DNA of 64,000 bases. Source: Anticarsia gemmatalis. Taxonomy: Eukaryota > Arthropoda > Insecta > Lepidoptera > Erebidae. The stretch covers positions 1,729,001 through 1,793,000 of the forward strand of contig NC_134754.1 of assembly GCF_050436995.1 (NCBI RefSeq). Direction: 5' to 3'. The notes beneath the pieces are model-generated. The model ran no database searches. It had not been told where the DNA came from and saw nothing but the letters and a program-made list of their open reading frames with translations. This document shows positions 25,582 through 37,682 of the stretch, in pieces (position 1 is the first letter of the stretch; every line of letters begins with the position of its first letter). Both the position numbers and the translations under genes were made by a program.

Positions 25582-25644
25582 GCGATGCAAACGCGATGCA
25601 AACGCGTTGCAAACGCGATGCAAACGCGATGCAAACGCGATGCT
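25582..25644 (+). repeat. Tandem repeat, 11-bp unit GCGATGCAAAC, about 5.5 copies
   Basis: Five consecutive units of GCGATGCAAAC, one with a GCGTTGCAAAC variant, are followed by a partial unit. The CpG-rich block stands in AT-rich DNA and is preceded by 'GCCCACGGCGGCTTTTTAAA', so it may be part of a larger MITE. Confidence 0.9.
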
Positions 25645-26670
25645 GTCGCGCGTAGCATCGATACAGACGCAAAACAGTCGCTAGTTGTAAAGAAACAATT
25701 TTTGTTTGAATGAAATGTTGAAATTATATCCTACCGGCTGTACTCTGTCGCTCTACATTAAAATAATTTATTTCGTTGCATAATACTTTAATATCGCATA
25801 TTCAGGTATCATAGGAGAGTCTTGAAGACTTCTTGTATATTGCTAGATATTTAAGTACCTACATCTCGATGTTAATAATTTTTACATTTTAAATCGTAAT
25901 AGTTTTATTCTTGCTTTGCAATTATCACTTTGTTTCAATTTCTTATCATTCGGCCCTCATAACATAAGCATATAACTATTGGGGCTTACGTCGAACAACC
26001 TTAATAGGTAGTGATTTACAATATTCTAAAGATTTTCGCCTGTTTTATAATCCAGGTAACGCATTTTTGTCATAAATATATTAAATGTGAAATCAGATGT
26101 GATTATAAATGAACGTGGAACATGTGCCAAACAGTTATATACAATATAATAAATATTATTATGTGTGGAGCTCAAATAATCAAAGTGACCGTAGTAAATA
26201 AACGCGTAGTGGATTTATTTAAAGTTGTGAAAGTTTTTCAATTTTACGTAACTAAGAGTGCATAGCTAGCGAAATTCATAGTATTAAAATACAGTACAGT
26301 CATGAAATAAGTTCCCGATACGCCTCAGTCGCCCGCTGTGAATACATAAATATGAGAACTTTATTTTTGTGATTACTTTATTTAATGAATGCCATGTAAA
26401 TCGTATTTAACATAATATTCATCATAATTTTTGTAATGTAAGTGATAGGTATCTCAAATATTTTGAAAACATAAATTATAATGAAATTTGTAATGAGTTA
26501 TTCATTATTGTAATGAATTTAACCACTGCTGGTGTGGTTTAAATATCCATCAACAAAATAATTTTCATTCCACAAGTGAACATTTAAGCGTTAATGATTC
26601 CGTTCAATGAATATTGTATGTAGTATTTCCTACTACCTCAATAATATGCATTAAGCGCAAATCCTGCACC

Positions 26671-26846
26671 TGTAGCTTGATTCTCTTCCACTATCGACTA
26701 CCGACAACCAGCTGGCTGTCGAGAAATTTTGTATGAAATTCTGATCAGCGCCTCCAACGGGCGTCATAGGAAATGTTTTGGCAACACATTTTAAATGTCA
26801 AACTTTTGATGCTCGACATGTATCGAATGTAGAGAATCGCGCTACA
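26671..26846 (+). mobile_element. MITE, TIR family TGTAGCnYGATTCT
   Basis: The left end TGTAGCTTGATTCTCTTCC pairs imperfectly with the right end GTAGAGAATCGCGCTACA. The interior has 'CTATCGACTACCGACAACC' and 'GATCAGCGCCTCCAACGG'. Relatives lie at 42766-42928 and, reversed, at 56389-56560. Remnants appear within block B' (about 13,720-13,860) and near 61,840-61,915. Confidence 0.8.
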
Positions 26847-28907
26847 GTAACGCTACATTTTAGTGCCAAATATAAAAATATCTCATAAATATTTGAAATG
26901 CCTGTATTTTAACGAATCCGGTGTTTATTAACAACATTTTTAGATGTCGATTTTTTAAAATCATTAAACTAATGACAAGGGAGTAAAACGAACTGAACTA
27001 TTTAATTAAAAAAAAGTATTGACGTGTATTTGTAGTGTTGTAAAATAAATAAAAAAATAATGGAAACTAAACTCAGCAAATAAGTATGATAGATATTCGA
27101 TGGGATTTTGCATGAAGTAAGATTAGAACAGTGTTGAGATAACAGCAACAAAATGGGATTATTTGCTTTACCTGTCGTCAAACATTTTAAATGAAAAGTA
27201 TTTTCCTTGAATTACATTTATTTATTTAAAATTACGAGTGACAGGCTTTGAAACGTTATTATGCGAGTTTTAAAAGGAGCTGCCATTAAAAGGCTTGAAT
27301 TTTGTGTTCAGCTTTTTCGTCTCTTCATTGAAAACTTTAAAAAGGCTTAACAAGCCTGAAAGTAGTTATTGTTGGTTCCAGGACAGTTGGTGTACAAACT
27401 GAGAGCTTATTATCCTTTGAGCAAAGAAGTTATCCGATGGCCCTTGTTGACTTACTACTGACGGGATTACAATGCCTTTATGCTTTAGGTACTTTATTAT
27501 TTTTCTTTTTAAACTTCAAATATGGCTTTATATGTAGATTTGAGTACTTATCGGTCTATGAGTTTTCAACTAATATGAGCCATTTCCGAAACTGTGGTAA
27601 TGGAATAAATAAATAAAATTTGCTGTTATTGCTGTTTAAACTTACAAAGCGTTAACTTAATTAATACTAACTAACTACTAATGTTGTATTTAACTTAGTA
27701 TATCGGCGTTCGATTAAAAAACAGGTTGTCTTTCGACATGGGCCACCTCTAAAAAATCAATTTCTTCCTAACTTTTGCTACTTGAATCTATTCCGGTCCG
27801 TACCGGTCCAGAATGGATCCTGTGGAAGTTATTAAAATTTGATTAGTGTTTCTGTTCATAATAACGGACAGCATTTGTTTAGTTGTGAAAATTGTACATG
27901 AATATGTATGATGCATTTAAACAACTCCAACTGTGTATTTTGAAGCGTTAAATTAAACTACTGCCATCTATTGTTCAACGTTTTACGCTATCGTGAATTA
28001 CACTCATTATTGACACATACATTTCAAATATACAGACAGTTCAAATACAGTCTATTTGTATTTCCGCAGTTAGAACAATAATTGCGAATCTAATGAGCGT
28101 GTAATATGTCCGATGTGAAACGACCATTAATAAATTTTGCATGGAATAATTTTCATTTTCGCAAAAACGTTTCAAAGTTTGTCACCGACATGTTACCAAA
28201 ATTTAGGTGAATTGTAATTATTTATAGTAATTTAAGTGTTATTTTGTCTTTAAGACACGTTGTGTTTAAAACCTGACCAAAATATTTTAACCTTCGTTAT
28301 TCGGTATGTGGTGATTTTGACAGATTGTGTGTGAGATAAGAACGAAACGTGTCAAATCTTGCAATTTAAACAATTAGGATTTATTATTATCAATGTACAA
28401 GTTTAGTCATTCACGATGTATTTATTAATAAAGAAAAAATAAATAAATGTGGTTTTTTGTAAGTTATTTTAAAAATTAATCAATGTTTTTGTATAACCAA
28501 AGACAATAAAAATTTAACTAAAATATTGTGTTCATTATTTTGGTTCGAGTTCCATTTATGATTTTAAATTAAAAACGAAACTAATTTTTGTGTTCTATTT
28601 TTAAAATCCCCTGTTTATTTTTGTTTCTTTTCTATTATTTTTTAATTATAAGATGTTTATTTTGAAATGTTTTTCAGTATGTACTAATGTGGTTTACTAA
28701 AAATAACTCGATCGCCTTGATCATTTGAGGGTAAGTAAATGAACATGTAATTTAGCGTATGAGCGGAGGAAATCACGCAATCACATAGATCTTCTTGGCA
28801 ATTAGATGTCGTAATTTATGAGATTAAAGTTATTACTAGCGAGCGTAAACATTCATGATAGTTAATAAATATTAAATAGGGGAGTAACTGCACATCGACA
28901 GAGGTAG

Positions 28908-28952
28908 TTATCGTAATTCTCCCAGTCTAGTTGACTGGGAGAATTACGATAA
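28908..28952. repeat. Perfect 20-bp hairpin with 5-nt loop
   Basis: The arm 28908-28927 is the exact reverse complement of 28933-28952, with loop TAGTT. The arms contain AATTCTCCCAGTC / GACTGGGAGAATT. No surrounding element was recognised. Confidence 0.95.
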
Positions 28953-29596
28953 GATATTTCTTTAAAGTTTTGTATAAAATACACGATTCAGAAGCTCCAT
29001 TTTATACGCTCGTAAATTGATCTATTGACATTTATAAATACTTAAAAACAGTACTTGCAAAGTCCGATATCAGTCAATGGTATAAGAAAAACAATAAGAG
29101 CATATTTACAAAATAACGTTTTTCTCTGAAAAATACTAATTATTAATAAATTCATAATTACATAAACATTAAAACAAAAAACAAGGAACTGAACCTAAAA
29201 TGAAAAATATATTACTAAATGGTACCCAATATACAGAGTTACGAATAACCGGTTCCTTCATAGCTATAAAAGGTGTCTAAATTGAGCAGAATTTAATTCC
29301 CTAATAACCAGATTGTCTACGAGATTCGCGTAAATGGGTGTTCCCGGGGGCTTCCGTACAATACAAATTAAGTTAAAGGAAATAGTGTGCTCATTCTGAC
29401 TCTATATGTCTCTCTCTAACACACTTATATGTAAGATTTCTCGCAATCATATTCGTATAGAGTAAAGATAATTTTTGCTTTTTTTTTGGATATAATAATA
29501 GCTAAAGATACCATCAATTGAACAATCAAACAGGCTTAAGAAAAATAAGCATACTTCTATCATGATTCTACTCAGTAATATCTTTCCATCTAACAT

Positions 29597-29818
29597 TCTA
29601 CAAATATTATAAATGTGAAAGTTTGTGAGAATGTATGGATGTTTGTTACTCTTTCACGCAAATACTACCGAACCGATTACAATGAAATTTGGTATGTTGA
29701 AGCTGAAGGTCCAGAATAACACATAAGCTACTTTTTATCCCGGAGTTCTCGAGGGATCGGCATTTACACAAGTTTCCACGCGGACGAAGTCGCGGGCTTC
29801 CTCTTGTACAGATATATT
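29597..29818 (+). mobile_element. Helitron-like non-autonomous element, second subfamily
   Basis: It begins TCTACAAATATTATAAATGT, contains 'TCACGCAAATACTACCGAAC', 'AATGAAATTTGGTATGTTGA' and 'GCTACTTTTTATCCCGGAG', and ends near 'GCGGACGAAGTCGCGGGC' with a degraded CTCTTGT terminus. This is a very common lepidopteran repeat; assignment to Helitrons follows the shared terminal style. Confidence 0.65.
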
Positions 29819-31269
29819 TGAAGATACCTTCCCTCTAAATTACATTTAACATGAAAATTTAATCGGTGTGTTATTGGATCGCGGATCGGTACGCGGCGGC
29901 AGTCGGCAGCGGAATGTTACCGCGGGGGGGAATTATCAAGATTGTGCGCATAGTACGAGTGGGTTGAACGATAGTACGGCTGATTTCTAATGCTTTTGAT
30001 GTTAACTATTATATGAGTAGGGATGATAGACTTATGAGTGTGTGTACTTGTGATTGGGTGAAATTATACGCGCATGTGGACTAAGTACGCAATCGTCGTA
30101 GTAAATTACAAGAGGAAGTGTAAAAAGAGTATACATTTTTCTTTTAATATGCCATCAAATAATATCTGCTTACAACTGTTGTAATTGAGTGTATAGTGTT
30201 GTTGAAATAACTACGTTGGACCGTAAAACTATGTTTTCGACTTTGCTATGAAAGAGTTTGTGTAATCTTTTAAGTTATTGTTCACATTGTAAGTAATTGT
30301 GAAAGTAATTATAAGCTTTGTATAATTAAAAGTTGGATTTAGGACAAAGAAGTAATCATCAAGAATCAGTTGGTAACATAAAATCAAAACTCAAAATTAT
30401 TACATTTCAAATCCACTCCGTGCGAACCCTAATACCTTTAGCAAGTCTCGAAATCGGATTCCCGAACATATAACAAAGGCTACTTTTTAAAAGCTAATTT
30501 TCTCTCACCCTCGGAATAGGCCTCCAGAGGTGTTCGCTCCATAAATCTGAGGGGTCGGATATTTACGATGAAACTTGTGCCTTACCTACCAACTGAACTT
30601 AGTATCTCAGTAAAGGATTCGTTCCAATGTTACGTAAACTGATTTTGTTGAAAGTGTTTTTCAAGGTAACCTTAGAGAGTAGAGGTCGATGAACTTTGGT
30701 ACTAAATGTTTTCTGTTCGACCGTTTTAGTTGCTACGAGATGTTGCTACGTGCCTGCTACGCGATGCTACGATAACGTGCTACGCTACGTTGCTACGCTT
30801 CATGTTTCATACTGTGTGCTTTGTTTGTATTTGACAAATTACTTTTTCAGTGCTAGTTACGGGTTTTCGTTTATGATGGAGAATTGGGCTTCAGTTTATC
30901 ACACTGGCTAAGTATCGTGCGATTTATACTAATATATAAAAATAAAGAAAATAGGTTATACTATTCAGTAGTTTCCTAATTTAAACATGAACATATGCTA
31001 GAATCATTTCCACTTTTTTATAGACCAGACTTTGTATCTAGATGATTTTCTTGGCCAAAAAGACATTGCTAAGTTTTTACGACAAAAACGATCGTAATTT
31101 TAGATAATAGACATATTGTATTCAATCCTCCACGATTTAAAACTCCAACGACGATCAATTTATCAAATCTAATGCAATTAAAAACAAATAAACCATGTTT
31201 TAATTTCCCTCGAGAAACCTTTAGTCCATTGAAATGTTACAATTTGAGGGCCGAATATTGCATTTCTTA

Positions 31270-32336
31270 GAGGACGTAATTTTATTTTTGGAACATGTAG
31301 GGGGGGTCAATAGAAGCTTAACTTGAAGTTTGTGGGGTCGCCACTCTTGTCCCCCGGCCGCCATCTTGGAAAAGGGGTGAAAACACTTTTTTCGCTATAT
31401 CTTGGAAACTATGCGTCTTACAATGAAATTGTAAAAGCATAATTTGTAGCAAATTATTTTGCCTACAAAAATGTTTCATAAATTTTTACCCTAAATAGAC
31501 AATTAAAGAAGTTATAAGCAAAAAAGTGAAATTTTTTTTACAAACATTTTCTTCTTCACTCTGTAACTTTTTTTGACGACAGCCGCGCGGGTCGATCTCT
31601 GAGGTTAAGCTACGCTTGCCGAGGTTGTTCTGTAGATGGGTGACCAATGTACACATATCCAGTTCCTCTGTGTTTTGGAAGGCACGTTAAATTGTGGGTC
31701 CCGGCTGTCATTTTCGAAAATATTTGACAGTCGTTAAAATTAGTCAGAAGCTTGAAAGTCTGACACCCAGTCTTACTGAAGGGTATCAAGTTATATCCCA
31801 GTTACTTGGGTTGTGGAGGTCAGATAGGCAGTCGCTCCATGTAAAACACTGGTATTCAGCTGCATCTGGTGAGTCTCGAAGCCGACTTCAACATAGTTTG
31901 GAAAAAAGGCTAAGCTGATTTATATTGTATAAAAAAATTACGAAAAACCAATCTTACAGAGTATTTTTTGAAGAAAAATTTTCGCTATGACTTTTTTCAA
32001 TTCCATTAATTAGAAATTCAGTTACAGCGGTTCGAAGTAGACCGGGATCGGAAAGAAATTTTTTATAAAAAAAAACACTGTTTTTGCTTATAACTTCTTT
32101 AATTGTTGATTTAGGGCAAAAAGTTATTTGACATATATGTAGGTAAAATAATTTGCTACAAAATATGCTTTTACAATTTTATTGTAAGACGCATAGTTTC
32201 CGAGATATAGCGAAAAAAGTGTTTCCACCCCCTTTTCCAAGATGGCGGCCGGGGGACAAGAGTGGCGACCCCACAAACTTCAAGTTAAGCTTCTATTGAC
32301 CCCCCCTACATGATCCAAAAATAAAATTGCGTCCTC
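31270..32336. mobile_element. Foldback/MITE element with about 280-bp terminal inverted repeats
   Basis: The left arm (31270 to about 31540) is repeated in inverse orientation at about 32066-32336. The ends read GAGGACG and CGTCCTC, flanked on both sides by TA, consistent with a TA target duplication. Both arms carry 'AAGATGGCGGCCGGGGG' (or its complement) and 'CTTCAAGTTAAGCTTCTATT'. No transposase is present, so it is non-autonomous. A 5S-like SINE is nested in the central loop (31578-31920). Confidence 0.9.
31578..31920 (+). mobile_element. 5S-rRNA-like SINE nested in the foldback element
   Basis: It has a segment similar to 5S rRNA ('GAGGTTAAGCTACGCTTGCC', then 'GATGGGTGACC'). It ends in the lepidopteran tail 'AACACTGGTATTCAGCTGCA' ... 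'TCGAAGCCGACTTCAACATA' ... 'GGAAAAAAGGCTAAGCTGAT'. Related copies lie at 17222, 38628, 48906 (reverse) and 59560. Confidence 0.65.
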
Positions 32337-33063
32337 TAATAAATGTAAAACTCATGTAACATTTCAATGGACTATTAGCTACCAGAAAAATTGAAACAAT
32401 ATTTTTCACAGATAAAAAATACGAGATAAAGGCAGCACCTATACAGCCTATTCGTGAACCGGAATGAAAATTAAAATAACATTGTTTCACTAAATAGTCG
32501 GTGACGCGTAGGAAAAATGTCATGCTCGTTGAATACATGAAGGGAGATGCAGAGGTATATAAAAAAAGAATAGTTCTTGTTATGTACCTTTAATACAGTT
32601 TATTCTGAATCGTTTGTATGTGTATCGTGTAATGCGTTATTAGTCGTCGTAAGGTATACTTATATTGCCTTTCGAAGAATTTTGAAGGCTTTCTTCCGGG
32701 TTTTTTAGTTCTAGCAATGATTCACAGAATATTTTCTTTTAAGTTCGGCAATCTCTATTGTGCCTTACAAATAAAGTTACATCTTTATACCAGTGAAGAT
32801 AAATAAACAAAATCTTGCGACATTTCACAAATAAAATTTAAAACGGGATCATAAAACAAACGTCTTTTGTCGCCATAAGCCTGTTTATACGCGCCAAGAA
32901 TTTCTCTCTCACATTGTCCGCCATTTTATTTTAGAGATAATTCAGTAAAGGCACTGGAAAACGGAACTCAGCCTCTTACTTCAAACACCTGCTTCCGTTT
33001 GCTTTTAAATTGACGCCAAAATTAAAAAAGAAGCGACATATACGGGTGGAATTGTATAACTTA

Positions 33064-33340
33064 TCTATACTATACTAATATTATAAAGCTGAAGAGTTTG
33101 TTTGTTTGATTGTTTGTTTGTTTGAACGCGCTAATCTCAGGAACTACTGGTCCGATTTGAAAAAATCTTTCAGTGTTGGATAGTCCATTTATCGAGGAAG
33201 GCTTTTAGGCTATCATCATATATGTCATCACGTTACGACCAATAGGAGTAGAGTACCAGTGAAAAATGTAACAAAAACGGGGAAAATTTTGACCCATTCT
33301 CTTTTATGCGACGCAAGCGAAGTTGCGCGGGTCAGCTAGT
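33064..33340 (+). mobile_element. Helitron-like element (Lep1-like), full length
   Basis: It starts A|TCTATACTATACTAATATT and ends GCGCGGGTCAGCTAG|T, fitting Helitron insertion between A and T. It contains GTTTGTTTG repeats and 'GAACGCGCTAATCTCAGG'. Relatives are at 35662-35918, 37158-37423 (minus) and 53240-53428 (minus, deleted). Confidence 0.85.
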
Positions 33341-33639
33341 GTTTTTATAGATTGGATTGGAGATTCATAACAATAACAATAAATAAATAAATAAACGACG
33401 TTTTTAAATTATGGTGTCAAATATTTTTTGATATCTTTTTCACAACAGGTGTTGCAAATTAGGTATATTTTTAATTACCAAATTATTAACAATTATTTCC
33501 AAAGACTGTGCGTTATCAAAAATAATCACAAAATAGCAAAATTTCGTTCACCGGGCTCACGAGTCATATGATAATCGAATTAATGAAACTAATATAAGAA
33601 GGAATGCTACTAGCATAAAGCCTCTCCTTCCTAGCAACT

Positions 33640-34312
33640 CTGCTATTGGGCGGCGCACGCGACGCTGACGCTGTCACTCTGTTTGACATACTTTGATCTA
33701 TCCCGCCAGTACCCTCCGAACCTGTGCATTCCGCGCCCTAAGAACTAAAATGTTAGTTAACTTTACGCAAAAAGAAGACTTGTTTATGGTTTTTGTTTCA
33801 GTTTTAGTGTATTTAAGTAGTAATAGTTACTAGTGTTGTGTGATGAAATCATTTCGATAATAATAGTTACTGGTGTTCTGTAATAAAGACATTTCGAAAA
33901 TAAGTGTTCACCTATTGTGATAAGAACGTCATAGTTTTATATGATTTATCATTATTAGGTAGTGAGTGTTTATGTTTTACGGTGTCTAATACACACTGTA
34001 TACTTTCCTTGGATTCGGCGGGAGATTTTTTATTAGCAAGGGAGCGCGCTAATATGCAGCACAGATAAGAATTCTGTCCGTCGAGATTGCGATCATATTA
34101 AACACTATAAAATTAAACACAGTCCATTGCTTTTCCAAAATAAGCTTAAGTAATTAGTGATGATTAATAATTATAAGTAATAACATCTAAGTGATAATAA
34201 CTCGTAAGTGGGTAGGTGCACATTCGCCGCACGAAGTGTCAGTGTCGTCAAAAGATCGAGACGCTGAACTCCTTGAGTCTTGATGCTTTGCCGCTGCTGC
34301 TCCAGCGCACAC
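33640..34312 (+). promoter_or_regulatory. Possible CpG-rich promoter and leader exon ending at a GTAAGT donor
   Basis: In AT-rich DNA there is a CpG-dense patch (about 33645-33740) with ATTGGGCGGCG, which joins an inverted CCAAT box to a GC box. A second GC-rich patch (about 34215-34312) ends in CGCACAC|GTAAGT. That is the look of a 5' leader exon. A short ORF opens at 34281 (ATG) just before the donor. No matching downstream exon was found in the window, so a long-intron gene extending beyond the window, an lncRNA, or chance are all possible. Confidence 0.3.
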
Positions 34313-35661
34313 GTAAGTTATCATTTGTAATCATGGAGTGATATGTATGAATGACTGAATGTTTGTATAGAAACATACTGTTTTGATTATATTATTTTGT
34401 ATATATTTTTTTAAATTCGCCAAGTACCTATGTTATTCTTCTGTTTGTCATATAACTATTAACCTCTAGCCGATGGTCGCGGCTTGCTGTATAATATGGC
34501 CGACCATCCACAGACCAACCTCGGCAGGTGTAGCTTAACCTGAGAGATCGTTCGGCGCGGCATACTATTAACATAACATAAACTTATTTTCTTTTAGATT
34601 CATAGTATTGGTATATAATTATTTTACGGTAAAAAGCTCTTACTAAGAGAATCCTAATCTTAAACTCCGGTAGTGTAAAAAACGGAGACAGTAACATTCT
34701 TAAGGAACATTTATCAACGCTAAGCCACTTTTTGTTCCCACTGTTTGGTTTAGAACGTTAGAAAGCTTTTAATTTCTTTCAAAGGCTATCTTTAAAACCT
34801 TTTTACTTGTCTTAAGTTTAAGTACCGGGTGTTTTTGTAGTATAAAGCTTCTTTTGAAAAAACTGTGTTGATGTAATGCTAGTCGAAACGTTTTAGTGAC
34901 GTTATGTCCGTTTTTTTTCCATAAATAGTATATTAATTACAAAAATGCTTACAAGCACACTCTAGTTGCGGCATCGTACTAAAACAATCGTTTAAATACT
35001 AACATATGAAAAGAAACTACTTTATAAATGCTTCACCGATTCAAACAGAACCCGTATTATTTCATCCCTTAATTTGATAACATTTTAAATTCCTTACTGA
35101 TGACTGTAAAGTCTTCTTAAATGCGTTTCGAAAACAGAAGCTAAAAAAGAAAACATTTTAACCTAAAAGGCACAATACTTTTTTAATTGTCACATTCACA
35201 ATTCACAAATGTTTACGGAACACATTTTTAAATTTTCAAACATAGAACTCGCGAGGTGCAAAGCACAATTATCGCCCTTCTGAGGTTTTAACGTCAGGGC
35301 ACCACTCGACGCCCACTTCCCCGCTATTTGGGCCGTAACGCGTCTTATATTTTTTTTATACTCTTATAACATTTATTTACGAAACGACTGTGTTTTCTTT
35401 GAGTGTGATTTTAATGGTACACTTAAATTTCACTTGTGAGGCGTTTGAGCTCGCGGTTGTGTTTTATGTTTTTAAAGAATACTTCATTAAAGCAAAATAA
35501 AGTAAATGTAACATTTTCTCAGTGTTTATGAAGTGACTCTTTATTTAAACATATTTCAGATTAAGCATTGCACTTAGCATTATAAAAAATATTGAAACGA
35601 TTGCATTGTTTTCAATGCTTGGTTCTTATACATTTCTAGAGTTTAAAATGGCAATAATCCA

Positions 35662-35918
35662 TCTATACTTAATATTATAAAGCTGAAGAGTTTGTTTGTT
35701 TGTTTGTTTGTTTGAACGCGCTAATCTCAGGAAATACTGATTCGAATTGAAAAATTCTTTCAGTGTTGGATAGCCTATTTATTGAGGAAGGCTTTAGGCT
35801 ATATATCATCACGCTACGACTAATAGGAGCAGAGTACCAGTAAAAAATGTAACAAAAACGGGGACCATTTTGACCAATTCTCTTATGTCACGCAAGCAAA
35901 GTTGCGCGGGTCAGCTAG
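35662..35918 (+). mobile_element. Helitron-like element (Lep1-like)
   Basis: It begins A|TCTATACTTAATATTATAAA and ends GCGCGGGTCAGCTAG|T. The body is collinear with 33064-33340 with a few substitutions and a small deletion near the 'ATATATCATCACGCTACGAC' segment. Confidence 0.85.
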
Positions 35919-36929
35919 TGTTAAATATAAAGGAACTTTCTATGAAATCAAAGTAATTCTAAACAGTAAACTAAAACAGCATCAAGTTATAATTACATCA
36001 AGTTTATAACTAACCGATGTTATAATTAGGCTAAACTTGTTACATTGTCGTCGGCGCTAAAAACTTTGTTTCGCTTATGCAGCAAACTAAGCTGTCATAG
36101 TTATTAAAGTGAAGTAAGTTGGTACAAATTCGCGGTTGATACGACTTTCTGCTTGTGGCACAGTGTTGCGGTAATTAACTTACTAGCTCGAGTGTCGATG
36201 GCAATCTGGTGCAATTTGTCACCGACGGTAATTGGGACGCGCACCTTAAATTTCCTGAATTTGATTGATGAGTTCCAAAATTTGAATTTCCTTTTTTTTT
36301 CTTTAATGAATAATTTCTATGAATGCAGCTATTGTTGCTTCAGCCAGAAAGTTTTTTTTGAATAAAGAGGTATGTTTCAATTTAAACAAATTTTTATTCT
36401 AAAATTCCGTTGAATTCGTTAAAATATTCAGTTTATGGTACGGATCTAAACTGATCAGGATTTCATGGAACTTGCGATTAATACTTAAATGATATCTGCT
36501 GTAGACATAATTTAAGTACAATACCAAACGCAAATACAATATCAAATTAATATTTAAACCGTATTAATATTTGAAAATACGTGGCATAATTCGGGAAGCG
36601 TTAAATTCGTGATGAAAATCACTTTACAGAATAAACTGAATGTTTGAGGGCGTTTTATTAATTAATATTAAATTATACGGCATCAATATTATTTTTATTA
36701 AATGATATATTTGAAGCGGCTTTCAATGGTTGCCAATTAAAGTTGATTGGTTATGAGTTCTTCGGACATTTTATACGTCTCTTTGTTTAAGAATTAATTT
36801 ATTTGTATTTTATATTTCTGTTTTAAATTGAACGGATTGTGAAGTTATAAATAATGGAAGTCTACATGTACCAATGTAGACTTTATTAAGGTAGTTTGTG
36901 TGGTCATATCCTATATTATAATAGTGAAA

Positions 36930-37025
36930 TAATACATGGTACTAACATTGTTTATAGCGAAACACGGGTATATTTAATACACCTCTGGCTACACCTACGG
37001 TTATAACACGGGTAGTATTTTGTAT
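36930..37025 (+). mobile_element. SINE tail fragment
   Basis: 'ACATGGTACTAACATTGTTT', 'CACCTCTGGCTACACCTACG' and 'GGTAGTATTTTGTATG' match the tails at 9814, 15822 and 24664. Confidence 0.6.
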
Positions 37026-37157
37026 GTAATTGATTAATAGTCCAAACTTGAAGTTTTACGAATACACATGGAATTTGAATTTAAGCATTTTCTTTCATGT
37101 CTTATCTAATAATAAATATAATAAAAAAAGCCTTTTATCCCTATTTTTATAAAATTA

Positions 37158-37423
37158 CTAGCTGACCCGCGCAACTTCGCTTGCGTCACATAAGAAAGAA
37201 TGGGTCAAAATGTTCCCCGTTTTTATAACATTTTTCACTGGTACTCTGTTCCTATTGATAGTAGCGTGATGATATATAGCCTATAACCTTCCTCAATAAA
37301 TGGACTATCTAACACTGAAAGAATTTTTCAAATCGGACCAGTAGTTCCTGAGATTAGCGCGTTCAAACAAACAAACAAACAAACAAACAAACAATCTCTT
37401 CAGCTTTATAATATTAGTATAGA
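37158..37423 (-). mobile_element. Helitron-like element (Lep1-like), minus orientation
   Basis: On the plus strand it starts CTAGCTGACCCGCGCAACTT after an A and ends 'TATAATATTAGTATAGA' before a T. The AAAC repeat run is the complement of the GTTT repeats seen in the plus-strand copies. Confidence 0.85.
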
Positions 37424-37648
37424 TGACACCGAAAATCGCTTTAAAATCACTTTTAGGGTGCAAGTGGCAACTTTAAATGCAGTTATTTTGACAGTGATAA
37501 GTGCACAGTACCAAGTACCGAGCAGTAACAGTACCTTGGTAATTAATTCACATCGCATAATGATCAATCAATTTGCAATCACAAATGAAGTAATAGTATT
37601 TCATTAAAGGAATATGATCGGTACACGGATAGTTGTCGATGTCTGAGC

Positions 37649-37682
37649 GGGGGTGGGGGGCGAGAGGGGGCGCGGGGGGAGG
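37649..37682 (+). other. G-rich tract, possible G-quadruplex
   Basis: At least four runs of five or six G in about 33 nt, separated by T, CGAGA and CGC, meet the simple quadruplex pattern. It is the most G-rich stretch of the window and lies about 220 bp after a Helitron. Confidence 0.6.

Larger units (their letters stand above)
23551..33639. other. Intergenic, repeat-rich
   Basis: No protein-coding exon was recognised. It holds SINE copies (24664-24815, 25144-25210), a hairpin (24358-24405), an 11-bp tandem repeat (25582-25644), a MITE (26671-26846), a perfect hairpin (28908-28952), a small CpG-rich patch near 29880-29930, Helitron-like elements (29597-29818, 33064-33340), a cluster of GCTACG words near 30730-30800 and a foldback element (31270-32336). 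Confidence 0.6.
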
